Under the pieces are notes generated by a model that searched no databases, was not told the DNA's origin, and saw only the letters and a program-made list of their open reading frames with translations. A stretch of 64,000 nt of DNA from Mycolicibacterium sp. P9-22 (GTDB taxonomy: Bacteria; Actinomycetota; Actinomycetes; Mycobacteriales; Mycobacteriaceae). Positions 8,045-16,878 of the stretch are shown here, in pieces (positions within the stretch are counted from its first letter, which is position 1; every line of letters starts with the position of its first letter). The stretch spans positions 248,001-312,000 of the forward strand of contig NZ_NPKP01000002.1 in the NCBI RefSeq assembly GCF_008329585.1. The letters run 5' to 3'. Made by a program: the position numbers and the translations under genes.

Positions 8045-9133
8045 ATGCCGGGCGCCGTCACTGCCGCGCTCAGCGCGCCGCTGCACCACCTGCTCACCCT
8101 CCTCGGCGCCGGGCAGACCGCGCGGCCGGCGGCGGCGTTGGACGGCGCGCAACGGCAACTCGGCGACGTCGCGGCCGCCATCACCCGCACCGCCGACGAC
8201 CTGCTGGGCGCCTGGGCCGGAACCGGGGCGACGTCGGCGGCCGACCGGCTGGAGCGTTCGGTGGCGAACACCCGGGTGCTTGCCGGCCGCCTCGCCGCGC
8301 TGAGCGACACGATCGGCGCCGCCGCGGCCGCGGTCACTCGGGTGCGCGCCGAACTGGAACGCCTCATCGCCGACTTCGAGGCCAGCGCCGCGGCGCTGGA
8401 AACGCGGCTGGACACCCCGGGCGCCGCCGAGGAACTCGTCGACGAAGCGCGCCGGGCGCTGTCGGCGGCCGAGCAGATGGTCGACGGCCTGCGCACCGAA
8501 CTCGCCGGCGGCGCGCAGAGCGTCACCACGTCGTCGCCGCAGCCCGCTGCCACCACTCCGGCCGGGTTCGCGCCTGCGGCGACCAGTCCGGGCGGTGGTT
8601 TCGCGCCGGCAGGCGGTACCGGCTCCGGGTTGCCCTCCGGTGCGACGTCGGGATTGTCGTCGGGGTTCGGTTCCGGACCCACCGAGGCGACGCTCGCCGC
8701 ACATCGCGGCGACCTGCCCGAGGCCGCGCAGTTCGGTGCCGGTGAGGCGATCACGCTGCCCGACGGCAGCACCGCCATGGCGCCCAACGCCGTGGCCGCC
8801 GGCGCCGTGCGGCACGCCCTCACCCAGCTCGGCGTGCCCTACCAATGGGGCGGCACCGCCGCCGGCATCGGATTGGACTGCAGCGGGCTGACCCAATGGG
8901 CCTACCGAGAGGCCGGGCTGGACATCCCCCGGCTGGCTCAGGAACAGGACATCGGCGCCGCAATCGACGCCGGTTCCCTGCGTCCGGGCGACCTTGCGGT
9001 GTGGGACGGGCACGTCGCGATGATCGTCGGAAACGGCACCATGATCGAGGCGGGCGATCCCGTCCAGTTGTCCGCCATCCGAACAACCAATGCAGGGCAG
9101 GGTTTTCAAGGGTTCTGGCGGCCGACGGCGTGA
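8045..9133 (+). CDS. NlpC/P60 peptidoglycan hydrolase with helical N-domain
   Basis: The C-terminal ~110 residues form an NlpC/P60 cysteine peptidase that would cut stem peptides in peptidoglycan. Catalytic C279 lies in GLDCSGLTQWAYREAG and H323 in DGHVAMIVGNG. The first ~155 residues are long Ala-rich helices with no signal peptide or membrane segment, followed by a Thr/Pro/Gly/Ser-rich linker (about 160-220). A wall hydrolase without a Sec or Tat signal needs another export route; the preceding small YxxxE protein makes type VII export of a paired complex plausible. The ATG at 8045 is preferred over a TTG 6 bases upstream. The pair sits where M. tuberculosis has sapM after upp. Confidence 0.82.
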   Translation: MPGAVTAALSAPLHHLLTLLGAGQTARPAAALDGAQRQLGDVAAAITRTADDLLGAWAGTGATSAADRLERSVANTRVLAGRLAALSDTIGAAAAAVTRVRAELERLIADFEASAAALETRLDTPGAAEELVDEARRALSAAEQMVDGLRTELAGGAQSVTTSSPQPAATTPAGFAPAATSPGGGFAPAGGTGSGLPSGATSGLSSGFGSGPTEATLAAHRGDLPEAAQFGAGEAITLPDGSTAMAPNAVAAGAVRHALTQLGVPYQWGGTAAGIGLDCSGLTQWAYREAGLDIPRLAQEQDIGAAIDAGSLRPGDLAVWDGHVAMIVGNGTMIEAGDPVQLSAIRTTNAGQGFQGFWRPTA

Positions 9134-9223
9134 GCAGCTGCCGGACCCGTGAAACCGCATCCCGACACAGGTGCCGCCTCGAGGTCTACCTTGATCTTGA
9201 CTGCGGAACCTGGGGGAATACCG

Positions 9224-10009
9224 ATGCTCGAAATCATCGATAAGGGCAGCACGTCGGATGAGCACCCGGTGCCGTTGCTTTTCGTGCACGGCGGGCTTCA
9301 CGCTGCATGGTGCTGGGATGAGCACTTTCTGGACTATTTCGCCGAGCACGGGTTCCGTGCTGTGGCGCCCAGCTGGCGCGGGCATGGTGGTAGTTCCACG
9401 ACGAAGCCTGTCGAGAAGTGCTCGCTCGGCGACTACCTCGATGACGTACACGACGTCGCAATCGGTCTGAACAGATCGCCCGTGCTGATCGGGCATTCGA
9501 CCGGCGGGTTCCTCGTACAGAAGTATCTGGAGCGGTACGACGCTCCAGCGGGTGTGCTGATGGCTTCGACACCGCCGACGGGAATCTTGCGATCATCGAT
9601 GAGAATCTGGCGTCGGCATCCGTGGGCGGCCCTGCGCGCCAACGCTGTTGGGCGGTCGCACGAGATATTCAACACCTCGGCACGGTGTCGCGAGCACTTC
9701 TTCAGTCCGCACACACCCGAGGACATCGTGGCCGCGTGCGCGGCACGAATAGAGCCGGAAAGCATGCGAGCGGTGTTCGTCGACCAAATGATCGGTAAGC
9801 CCGAAGTTGGGCGCATAACGACGCCACTGCTGGTCCTCGGCGCGGAACACGACGGCATGATCTCCCACAAAGAGGTGGGTTCGACTGCGCGGGCATACGG
9901 CACCAAGGAAGTGATGTTCTCGGGCATGGGCCACAACATGATGATCGAACCGGGGTGGCGCGATGTCGCCGACCACATCCGACGCTGGCTGGCAGAGACG
10001 GGGCTCTGA
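9224..10009 (+). CDS. Alpha/beta-hydrolase
   Basis: A 261-residue soluble alpha/beta-hydrolase fold protein. It shows LLFVHGGLHAAWCWDE as the oxyanion region, the nucleophile elbow GHSTGGFLVQ and a C-terminal GMGHNMMIEPGW with the catalytic His; the acid is likely in LGAEHDGMIS. The ATG at 9224 follows a purine-rich GGGGGA at suitable spacing, while a GTG at 9149 has none. Codon use is slightly less GC-biased than the neighbours, which hints at acquisition. The substrate is unknown; haloalkane-dehalogenase-like or esterase activity are both possible. Confidence 0.82.
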   Translation: MLEIIDKGSTSDEHPVPLLFVHGGLHAAWCWDEHFLDYFAEHGFRAVAPSWRGHGGSSTTKPVEKCSLGDYLDDVHDVAIGLNRSPVLIGHSTGGFLVQKYLERYDAPAGVLMASTPPTGILRSSMRIWRRHPWAALRANAVGRSHEIFNTSARCREHFFSPHTPEDIVAACAARIEPESMRAVFVDQMIGKPEVGRITTPLLVLGAEHDGMISHKEVGSTARAYGTKEVMFSGMGHNMMIEPGWRDVADHIRRWLAETGL

Positions 10010-10163
10010 GCCTCGGTCGTCACAATCGGAGGGCCGGGAACCGCTGACAAAACTACCGCGATCGGTGCCCGGTAGAGGCGGGGCGGAGTGCGCATTTGCG
10101 CCGATTAAGTTTCGGGTACCTGGATACGCAGTGATGATCCGGGCGAGGCCACATACTGACCGC

Positions 10164-10823
10164 ATGACGCCTACGGGCCTACCAGACACTCTGCACGGGC
10201 AGCTCTACCTCCTGTGCACAGACCGTCGGCGCGGGCGGTTGGACCACAGCGATCCGCGGCTGCTGGGCATGGCGTTGCGCGCAGCCATGCTGACCGACCT
10301 CTACCTGAATGGTCACGTGCAGGATTCTCAGGGCATGCCGAGAGCATGCGACACCACGCTCCCCAACGACCCCGTGCTGAAAGCAATGCTCGATGAGCTG
10401 ATCCGCGGCAAGTACTCGAGTTGGGCCAGGGCGATATCGCCGGAACCGGATCGAGCGATCCGCACGGTTCGGTACCAGCTGGAAGCCGACGCCTGGATCA
10501 TTCCTCGGCGCACGATTCCGGGATTCACCGCGTCTCGGATAAGCCTGCACGACGACGCCGTTGTCGAATCCCTGGCCGACCGCGTCACACGTGCGGTGCA
10601 CAATGCCGTTGCCGGGTTGCCCGCGGATCCCCTGCCGCTGGCAGTCGGCCTGCTGGGCATTTTGGGCCAGCTGCCGACGGTGTTCAGCTTCAGTGAGGCG
10701 TCGCAGTGTCGTGATCGGCTCCGGGACCTGATCGCCGCCACCATCGAACCGATCCTGGGTCTCCAGGAAGCCGTTCTGTGGAATCTGAAGAGGACTCGAA
10801 ACGAGATCGGATTCGTCAGCTGA
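10164..10823 (+). CDS. GPP34 (GOLPH3-like) family protein
   Basis: The 219-residue protein matches the GPP34 family pattern: LHGQLYLLCTD near the N-terminus, LLGMALRAAMLTDLYLNGHV, a central LMDEL-like segment (KAMLDELIRG) and a helical C-terminus. Eukaryotic GOLPH3/Vps74 binds phosphatidylinositol-4-phosphate; in actinobacteria the family is common, often in many copies, with no settled role. The ATG at 10164 is chosen because the family homology starts there; the frame extends upstream without support. The 154-bp gap before it contains no other gene. Cytoplasmic or peripheral membrane location is inferred. Confidence 0.75.
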   Translation: MTPTGLPDTLHGQLYLLCTDRRRGRLDHSDPRLLGMALRAAMLTDLYLNGHVQDSQGMPRACDTTLPNDPVLKAMLDELIRGKYSSWARAISPEPDRAIRTVRYQLEADAWIIPRRTIPGFTASRISLHDDAVVESLADRVTRAVHNAVAGLPADPLPLAVGLLGILGQLPTVFSFSEASQCRDRLRDLIAATIEPILGLQEAVLWNLKRTRNEIGFVS

Positions 10824-10869
10824 GGGTGTGGCACCGAGTCGCTCAGCCGGCATCGTTACGCTGTGCGCC

Positions 10870-12141
10870 ATGGCGGCTGACATCGTCCCGGTCCGGATCG
10901 GGCTGACCAACGGCGACCTGTACACCCTGTGGGCACCACGCTGGCGCGACGCCGGTGACGAATGGGAGGCGTTCCTCGGCAAGGACGAGGACATCTTCGC
11001 ATTCGAGTCGGTCGCGGACCTGGCGGCGTTCGTGCGCACCGACAGCGACAACGACCTGACCGATCACCCGGCGTGGGAGAAGCTCACCCAGGCCAACGCC
11101 CACCGGTTCGATCCCGCCGAGGACCAGCAGCACGACCTCATCGGGGTGCCCGAACTCGTCGCCGAGAAACCCAACGAGGAGTCCATCAAGACGCTGCGCG
11201 GCACCTTGGGATTCGTCTCGTCGATCGGATCGGTGTGCGATCTGCCCACCGTCACCAAGATGTTCAACGGCAACCCCGTGCTGGGCACCATCGGCGGTGG
11301 CATCGACGCGTTCAGCGGCCGCGCCGGACGCAAGCGGTGGGCCGAGATCGAGGCGGTGATCGGCCGCGCCTGGGACGGTGTCGTGGACGCGATCGACGAG
11401 CTGGTGAAGACGCCCGAGGTGCCCGAAGCGGAGTCGGCGAAGGCCGAGGCCGAACTGGCCGAGCCTGCTCCCGAGATCGACGAGATCATCGTCGACGACG
11501 AGGACGACGACGAGGTGGTCATCGAGGGCGAGGTGGACACCGAGGAGGAGAGCGACGCGCTGGAGGCCGAGGCCGAACGCCAGGTCCTCGGCAGCGACAA
11601 GGACTTCTGGTCGCAGGTCGGTATCGACCCGATCCGGATCATGACCAGCAGCGGCACCCTGTACACGCTGCGCTGCTACATCGGCGACGACCCGCGGTTC
11701 CTGGGCCGCAACGGCCGGATCAGTGTGTTCGGCTCCGAGCGCGCGCTGGCCCGTTATCTGGCCGACGAACACGAGAGCGACCTGTCCGGGTTCAGCTCCT
11801 ACGAGATCATCCGCACCGCGGCCACCGACGGATCGCTGCGCGTCGAGGTGACCGACGAGAACATCTACGTGCTGTCCGGTCTGGCCGACGATATCGCCGA
11901 CGGGCCCGAGGCCGTGGACCGCGACCAGCTCGACCTGGCACTGGAATTCGTCAGGGATGTCGGCGATTACGCCGAAGACCCGAGCGTGGCCAAGGCCCTG
12001 GCCTCCGATCAGCCGCTGGGCGCCTTCGTCGACCATGTGCTCGACCCCAAGAAGCCCAAGCCCCAGGGGTCCTCGGCCGAGGCCGTCGACCAGTGGGAAG
12101 AGCTGGAGCGTTTCGTCGAATCCCGGCTGCGCACCGAGTAG
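10870..12141 (+). CDS. Conserved mycobacterial protein, Rv3311-like, with internal repeat
   Basis: A 423-residue acidic protein matching the size and position of M. tuberculosis Rv3311; its function is unknown. An N-terminal unit (about 7-70, with IGLTNGDLYTLW and FESVADLAAFVR) is repeated in diverged form near 253-314 (IMTSSGTLYTLR and FGSERALARYLAD). Between them is a helical part containing FNGNPVLGTIGGG and a very acidic linker (about 200-237, with VDDEDDDEVV). No signal peptide or membrane segment is visible. The ATG at 10870 is used because the first repeat begins directly after it. It lies 2 bases before the next gene, so the two may be cotranscribed. Confidence 0.75.
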   Translation: MAADIVPVRIGLTNGDLYTLWAPRWRDAGDEWEAFLGKDEDIFAFESVADLAAFVRTDSDNDLTDHPAWEKLTQANAHRFDPAEDQQHDLIGVPELVAEKPNEESIKTLRGTLGFVSSIGSVCDLPTVTKMFNGNPVLGTIGGGIDAFSGRAGRKRWAEIEAVIGRAWDGVVDAIDELVKTPEVPEAESAKAEAELAEPAPEIDEIIVDDEDDDEVVIEGEVDTEEESDALEAEAERQVLGSDKDFWSQVGIDPIRIMTSSGTLYTLRCYIGDDPRFLGRNGRISVFGSERALARYLADEHESDLSGFSSYEIIRTAATDGSLRVEVTDENIYVLSGLADDIADGPEAVDRDQLDLALEFVRDVGDYAEDPSVAKALASDQPLGAFVDHVLDPKKPKPQGSSAEAVDQWEELERFVESRLRTE

Positions 12142-12143
12142 CC

Positions 12144-13049
12144 ATGAGCTCCGCCGGTGGTACCCGCACGGCAGGCTCTGCTGCTGCTCATCGGCTGTCC
12201 CATGGCGAGCAACTCGTCGCAGTCGGCGGCGTGGAGCTGTGCGTTGAGACCTTCGGCGACCCGGCGCACCCGGCCGTCCTGCTCATCGACGGTGCGACCG
12301 CCTCGATGCTGTGGTGGGACACCGAACTGTGCGAGCGGCTCGCGCGCGCCCACCGGTTCGTTATCCGCTACGACAACCGGGACACCGGCCGCTCCACCAG
12401 CTACCCGCCGGGGAAACCCGGATACGCGTACACCGATCTGGCCGCGGATGCCGTCGGCATCCTCGACACCCTGCACCTGGGACGGGCACACATCGTCTGC
12501 CGATCCATGTCCGGTGGGATCGGGCTCATCCTCGGGGTGGACCATCCCGACCGGGTGGCGTCACTGACATTCGTCTCCACATCCACCGGCGAGGACGGTC
12601 TGCCGCCGTCGTCCGTCGAATTCCCCACCGAGCCGGATCCCGCCGACTCCGCCGCGGTCGTCGACTTCCTCGTCGCGTCGGCGCAGGCGTGCTCGGGCGG
12701 CTCACCGCATTTCGACGAGGACGCCACCCGCGCACTGGTCGTGCGGGACGTGGCGCGCACCCGTGATATCGCGGCCACCCTCGGCAACCACTACGCGATG
12801 AGCTTCGAGGGGTCCTCCCGCGATTTCGCGGCCATCGAGGCACCGACACTCGTGGTGCACGGCGACCGGGACCCGGTCTGCCCGGTGCCACACGGGCACG
12901 CACTGCGCGACGCCATTCCCGGTGCGACGCTGCTGATTCTGCAAGGCGCCGGGCACGACCTGCCCAAGCCACTGTGGGATGTCTTCATCGCGGCCCTGCT
13001 CGAACACACCCGGGTAGACGGCGCCGCCGCAGCCGAGTGGATACGGTAA
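12144..13049 (+). CDS. Alpha/beta-hydrolase with unusual nucleophile elbow
   Basis: A 301-residue alpha/beta-hydrolase of the RdmC/methylesterase-like type, recognised by RYDNRDTGRSTSY in the cap-entry region, the segment THGDRDPVCP-like VHGDRDPVCPV holding the acid, and GAGHDLP with the catalytic His. The elbow reads CRSMSGG around S121 rather than GxSMGG: Cys replaces the first Gly and Ser the second. This may alter the turn or mean reduced activity. The ATG follows the previous stop by 2 bases, and a methyltransferase gene follows 4 bases after its stop, suggesting an operon from 10870. The substrate is unknown. Confidence 0.8.
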   Translation: MSSAGGTRTAGSAAAHRLSHGEQLVAVGGVELCVETFGDPAHPAVLLIDGATASMLWWDTELCERLARAHRFVIRYDNRDTGRSTSYPPGKPGYAYTDLAADAVGILDTLHLGRAHIVCRSMSGGIGLILGVDHPDRVASLTFVSTSTGEDGLPPSSVEFPTEPDPADSAAVVDFLVASAQACSGGSPHFDEDATRALVVRDVARTRDIAATLGNHYAMSFEGSSRDFAAIEAPTLVVHGDRDPVCPVPHGHALRDAIPGATLLILQGAGHDLPKPLWDVFIAALLEHTRVDGAAAAEWIR

Positions 13050-13053
13050 CTCG

Positions 13054-13821
13054 ATGTCCGACTTCGACTACGACGCCGAGCTGAGCCTGCACAATGAATT
13101 GTTCCGCGCCGCCGCCGGGGTGTGCCCCGATGACCAGGTACTCGATATCGGCTGCGGCACAGGGCAGTCCACGCGTGAGGCCGCCCGTGCCGCCGTCACC
13201 GGGAGCGCCGTGGGCATCGATACGTCCGCGCCGATGCTCGAACAGGCTCGCCAACGCAGCGCCGCACAGGGTCTGACCAACGCCACCTTCGTTCACGGGG
13301 ACGCCCAGATCCACCCTTTTCCGGCAACGCATTTCGATCTCTGCATCAGCCGGTTCGGGACGATGTTCTTCGCCGACCCGGTGGCCGCATTCACCAACAT
13401 CGGGAACGCTCTGCGCCCGTCGGGCCGACTGGCGCTGCTGGTCTGGCAGAGCCGGGACCGCAATGAGTGGGCCACCGCCATCCGTCAAACCCTCACCGGC
13501 GCGGCACCGGCGCCCGGAGGTCCGGACGCGTTCTCCCTGGCCGACCCGACCGGCACCGAAGCCATCCTGGTGACGGCCGGCTTCACCGAGGTCACCTTCA
13601 CCGACGTGCACCAGCCGGTGTACTACGGCCCGGACAGCGCCACTGCCTTCGATGCCGTCTACCACCTGCTGAGGTACAAAGACCTGATCGCCGACCTCGA
13701 CGACGTGGCGGCCGAGCATGCGCGCACCCGGCTGCGCGCGACCATCGACGCGCACGCCACCCGGGACGGGGTGTTCTTCGACTCGCGCTCCTGGATCGTC
13801 ACGGCCGCCCGCCGGCGCTGA
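13054..13821 (+). CDS. Class I SAM-dependent methyltransferase
   Basis: A 255-residue methyltransferase of the UbiE/methyltransferase-11 type. Motif I is LDIGCGTGQSTREAA (about 31-45), followed by the acidic VGIDTSAPML for the SAM ribose, HGDAQIHPF and the post-motif SRFGTMFFADPVAAF; the downstream LRPSGRLALLVWQ is typical. It starts 4 bases after the preceding hydrolase and is probably cotranscribed with it. It converges on add with a 10-bp gap. The target molecule is unknown; a small metabolite is more likely than a macromolecule. Confidence 0.85.
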   Translation: MSDFDYDAELSLHNELFRAAAGVCPDDQVLDIGCGTGQSTREAARAAVTGSAVGIDTSAPMLEQARQRSAAQGLTNATFVHGDAQIHPFPATHFDLCISRFGTMFFADPVAAFTNIGNALRPSGRLALLVWQSRDRNEWATAIRQTLTGAAPAPGGPDAFSLADPTGTEAILVTAGFTEVTFTDVHQPVYYGPDSATAFDAVYHLLRYKDLIADLDDVAAEHARTRLRATIDAHATRDGVFFDSRSWIVTAARRR

Positions 13822-13831
13822 CCGAACTCAC

Positions 13832-14920
13832 TCAGCCGATCAGCACCGCGTACCGCGGTTTGATCACCCCGTCGATGAGCGCCAACCGCTCGTCGAAATG
13901 CAGGAATGACGACTTCATCGCGTTGATGGTGAACCGCAGCAGATCACTCCAGCCGTAGTCGAACGCCTCCACCAACCGCAGCATCTCCTGGCTCATGGTG
14001 GTGTCGCTCATCAACCGGTTGTCGGTGTTCACCGTGACCCTGAACCGGGCCCGCGCCAGCAGATCGAACGGATGCTCGGCGATGCTGTCGACCGCGCCGG
14101 TCTGCACATTCGAGCTCGGGCACAGCTCCAGCGGAATGCGCTTGTCCCGCAGCAGCGCCGCCAGCCGGCCCAACTCGAACGAGCCGTCCTCGGCCACCGA
14201 GATGTCATCGGCGATACGCACACCGTGGCCCAGCCGGTCCGCACCGCAGAACGCGATGGCCTCGTGGATGGACGGTAATCCGAACGCCTCGCCCGCGTGA
14301 ATCGTGAAGCGCGCGTTGTTACTTCGCATGTATTCGAAGGCGTCGAGGTGCCGGCTTGGCGGATACCCGGCTTCGGCGCCTGCGATGTCGAAGCCGACCA
14401 CCCCGCGATCGCGGAACCGCACCGCCAGCTCGGCGATCTCCCGGGACCGTGCGGCGTGCCGCATCGCGGTCACCAGGCAGCGGACCACGATCGCCCGGCC
14501 GGCACTGGCGGCCGCCTTCTCCCCGGCCGCGAAACCGTCCAGCACCGCGTCGACCACCGCATCCAGCGACAGTCCGCCGTCGATGTGCAGTTCCGGGGCG
14601 AACCGGACCTCGGCGTAGACGACGTTGTCGGCGGCCAGGTCCTCCACGCATTCGAAGGCCACCCGGTGCAGGGCGTCGGGTGTCTGCATCACCCCGACGG
14701 TGTGGGCGAACGGTTCGAGGTAGCGGACCAGTGAGCCGCTGTGCGCGGCGGTGCGGAAGAAGGTCGCCAACCCGTCGACGTCGTCGGCGGGTAGGTCGTC
14801 ATAGCCGACCTGTTCGGCCAGCTCCAGCACCGTGGCCGGCCGCAGACCCCCGTCGAGGTGGTCGTGCAGCAGCGCCTTGGGGGCTTGTTGGATGAGGTCC
14901 AGCGTCAATGGCGTACCCAT
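13832..14920 (-). CDS. add: Adenosine deaminase
   Basis: The enzyme deaminates adenosine and deoxyadenosine to inosine forms, feeding deoD. The 362-residue protein has the zinc motif [11 protein letters not shown] near the N-terminus, the active-site HAGEAFG, the SSNVQTG loop with LELCP, and [10 protein letters not shown] carrying the catalytic Asp region. It is the last gene of cdd-deoA-add; 67 bp separate it from deoA. The order add, deoA, cdd beside sdhCDAB is conserved in mycobacteria. Confidence 0.95.
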   Translation of the reverse strand: MGTPLTLDLIQQAPKALLHDHLDGGLRPATVLELAEQVGYDDLPADDVDGLATFFRTAAHSGSLVRYLEPFAHTVGVMQTPDALHRVAFECVEDLAADNVVYAEVRFAPELHIDGGLSLDAVVDAVLDGFAAGEKAAASAGRAIVVRCLVTAMRHAARSREIAELAVRFRDRGVVGFDIAGAEAGYPPSRHLDAFEYMRSNNARFTIHAGEAFGLPSIHEAIAFCGADRLGHGVRIADDISVAEDGSFELGRLAALLRDKRIPLELCPSSNVQTGAVDSIAEHPFDLLARARFRVTVNTDNRLMSDTTMSQEMLRLVEAFDYGWSDLLRFTINAMKSSFLHFDERLALIDGVIKPRYAVLIG

Positions 14921-14987
14921 CTACCCATCTTGCCCGCGGCGGGGCCATCCGGCAGGCCAGTTCACCCAACCGTCGCCGACCCGACCG

Positions 14988-16262
14988 CTAACCGATGCGG
15001 TCGATGATCAACGGTCCTGTCACCGGCGCCTGCGCCCCGACCGTCCATCCGCCGTCGAGTTCGGCGAGCGCGGGGGCTAGCCGCTCAGGGGTGTCGGTGT
15101 GCAGCGTGAAAAGGGTGTCCCCGGCGGCCACCGGTTCACCGGGTCGACGATGGATCTGCACGCCGGCGCCGAACTGCACCGGCTGTCCCGCCGCGGCCCG
15201 CCCGGCCCCGAGCCGCCAGGCCGCCATCGCGACGGCCATGGCGTCGATATCGCCCATCACGCCGCCGCGGGCGGCCACCACCGTCTCGGCATGCGCCCCG
15301 ACGGGCAGCGGCGCCGACAGATCGCCGCCCTGCGCCGCGACGAGCGCCCGGAACCGGTCCATGGCGGTGCCGTCCCGCAAGGTCTGGGCCGGGTCGACCC
15401 CGTCGACGCCGGCCGCGTCGAGCATCTCGGCGGCGAGAGCCAACGTCAGCTGCACGACGTCGTCCGGCCCGCCACCGGCCAGCACCTCCAGGGACTCCGC
15501 GACCTCGACGGCGTTGCCGACCGCGCGGCCCAGCGGCCGGTTCATGTCGGTGAGCAATGCCCTGGTCGGCACCCCGTAGTCGTTGCCGAGCGCGACCATG
15601 GTCGCCGCCAACTCCCGCGACTCGGCCTCGGTCTTGAGGAACGCACCCTTGCCGACCTTCACGTCCAGCACGAGTGACCGCGCGCCCTCGGCCAGCTTCT
15701 TGCTCATCACCGAACTCGCGATCAGCGGCAGCGATTCGGTGGTCGCGGTGACATCGCGCAGCGCATAGATCTTGCGGTCGGCGGGCGCCAGGTCCCCGGC
15801 CGCGAAGATGGCGGCACCGATCTCGGACAGTTGTTGCCGGATGCGGTTTTTGGACAATTCGGCGGTGAAACCGGGGATCGCCTCCAGCTTGTCCAGCGTG
15901 CCGCCCGTGTGGCCGAGGCCACGCCCGGCGGCCTGCGGAACCGCTGCGCCACAAGCCAGTACCACCGGTACCAGTGGGATGGTGATCTTGTCTCCGACAC
16001 CGCCGGTCGAGTGTTTGTCCACCAGCGGCCGGCCCAGATCACCGAAGTCGAACCGCTCCCCCGAGGCGATCATGGCCGTGGTCCACCGGGTGATCTCCGC
16101 ACCGGTCATACCGCGCAGGAAGATCGCCATCAGCAGCGCCGACATCTGTTCATCGGCGACCCGACCGTCGGTGTAGGCCGCGATCACCCAGTCGATCGCG
16201 GCGTCGGAGAGCACACCGCCGTCGCGTTTGGTCCTGATCACCGATGGTGCGTCGAAGCTCAT
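14988..16262 (-). CDS. deoA: Thymidine phosphorylase
   Basis: It phosphorolyses thymidine and deoxyuridine to base and 2-deoxyribose-1-phosphate. The 424-residue length is normal. The signature KHSTGGVGDK for phosphate binding is present, with RGLGHTGGTLDKLEAIPG near the nucleoside site, and an N-terminal alpha domain beginning FDAPSVIRTKRDGG. The ATG overlaps the cdd stop codon (ATGA), indicating translational coupling. It is the second gene of cdd-deoA-add; its uracil product can go to Upp. Confidence 0.95.
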   Translation of the reverse strand: MSFDAPSVIRTKRDGGVLSDAAIDWVIAAYTDGRVADEQMSALLMAIFLRGMTGAEITRWTTAMIASGERFDFGDLGRPLVDKHSTGGVGDKITIPLVPVVLACGAAVPQAAGRGLGHTGGTLDKLEAIPGFTAELSKNRIRQQLSEIGAAIFAAGDLAPADRKIYALRDVTATTESLPLIASSVMSKKLAEGARSLVLDVKVGKGAFLKTEAESRELAATMVALGNDYGVPTRALLTDMNRPLGRAVGNAVEVAESLEVLAGGGPDDVVQLTLALAAEMLDAAGVDGVDPAQTLRDGTAMDRFRALVAAQGGDLSAPLPVGAHAETVVAARGGVMGDIDAMAVAMAAWRLGAGRAAAGQPVQFGAGVQIHRRPGEPVAAGDTLFTLHTDTPERLAPALAELDGGWTVGAQAPVTGPLIIDRIG

Positions 16263-16666
16263 GATGCAGGCCCCCGCTCCAGATCCCCCGGCCCGAAAGC
16301 GTCGGGCAGCAGGTCAGCGAGGGTGCGGGGGCCGTCGAGATGATCGATCAACAGGTCCGGCCCACCGTGCTCCAGCAGCACCTGCCGGCACCGCCCACAG
16401 GGCATCAGCGGGGCGCCGTCGGCGGCCACACAACTGAGTGCCACCAGCCGCCCGCCGCCGCTGGAATACAGGGCGCAGACCACAGCGCACTCCGCACAGA
16501 GACCTAGGCCATATGAGACATTCTCCACATTGCATCCGAGGATGATTCGGCCATCGTCGACAATCGCGGCGGCGCCGACCGGGAAACCCGAATATGGCGC
16601 GTAAGCGTGCGATGCGACGCCGATTGCGCTGTCCCGCAATGATTTCCAATCGATTTCAACCGCCAT
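16259..16666 (-). CDS. cdd: Cytidine deaminase
   Basis: It deaminates cytidine and deoxycytidine to uridine forms. The 135-residue protein is the short tetrameric type with three cysteine zinc ligands: CAECAVVCAL and PCGRCRQVL; the substrate loop YSGFPVGAAA is present. The ATG at 16666 is chosen because the family starts there and a G-rich stretch precedes it; upstream codons in frame lack homology. It is the first gene of cdd-deoA-add, divergent from sdhC over a 212-bp region. Confidence 0.94.
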   Translation of the reverse strand: MAVEIDWKSLRDSAIGVASHAYAPYSGFPVGAAAIVDDGRIILGCNVENVSYGLGLCAECAVVCALYSSGGGRLVALSCVAADGAPLMPCGRCRQVLLEHGGPDLLIDHLDGPRTLADLLPDAFGPGDLERGPAS

Positions 16667-16731
16667 GGGACCCCCGTTAACCATCATCTGAATGCATTCC
16701 GAAAACTCCGCGCCCGAAGCGGGCAACCAAC

Positions 16732-16750
16732 ATAGGTGACCCTAACTTTG
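16732..16750. promoter_or_regulatory. Weak IdeR/DtxR-like iron box between cdd and sdhC
   Basis: ATAGGTGACCCTAACTTTG, read on the minus strand, matches the IdeR box TTAGGTTAGGCTAACCTAA at 13 of 19 positions by hand alignment, including GTTAGG and ACCTA. Iron control of the iron-sulfur enzyme succinate dehydrogenase would make sense, but functional IdeR boxes usually match better. It is recorded as a candidate only. Confidence 0.25.
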
Positions 16751-16878
16751 TGGTAAGGGGCCCGCTTTCACCCCAACGCTAGTTCTTCAAGCGCTCGATT
16801 TGGGATTAGAGTCGCCCCGAGGTTTGGGGACGGATTCAGCCTTGTCCCCGCCGTCCACCGAAGGCGTTGGAGGACTCG

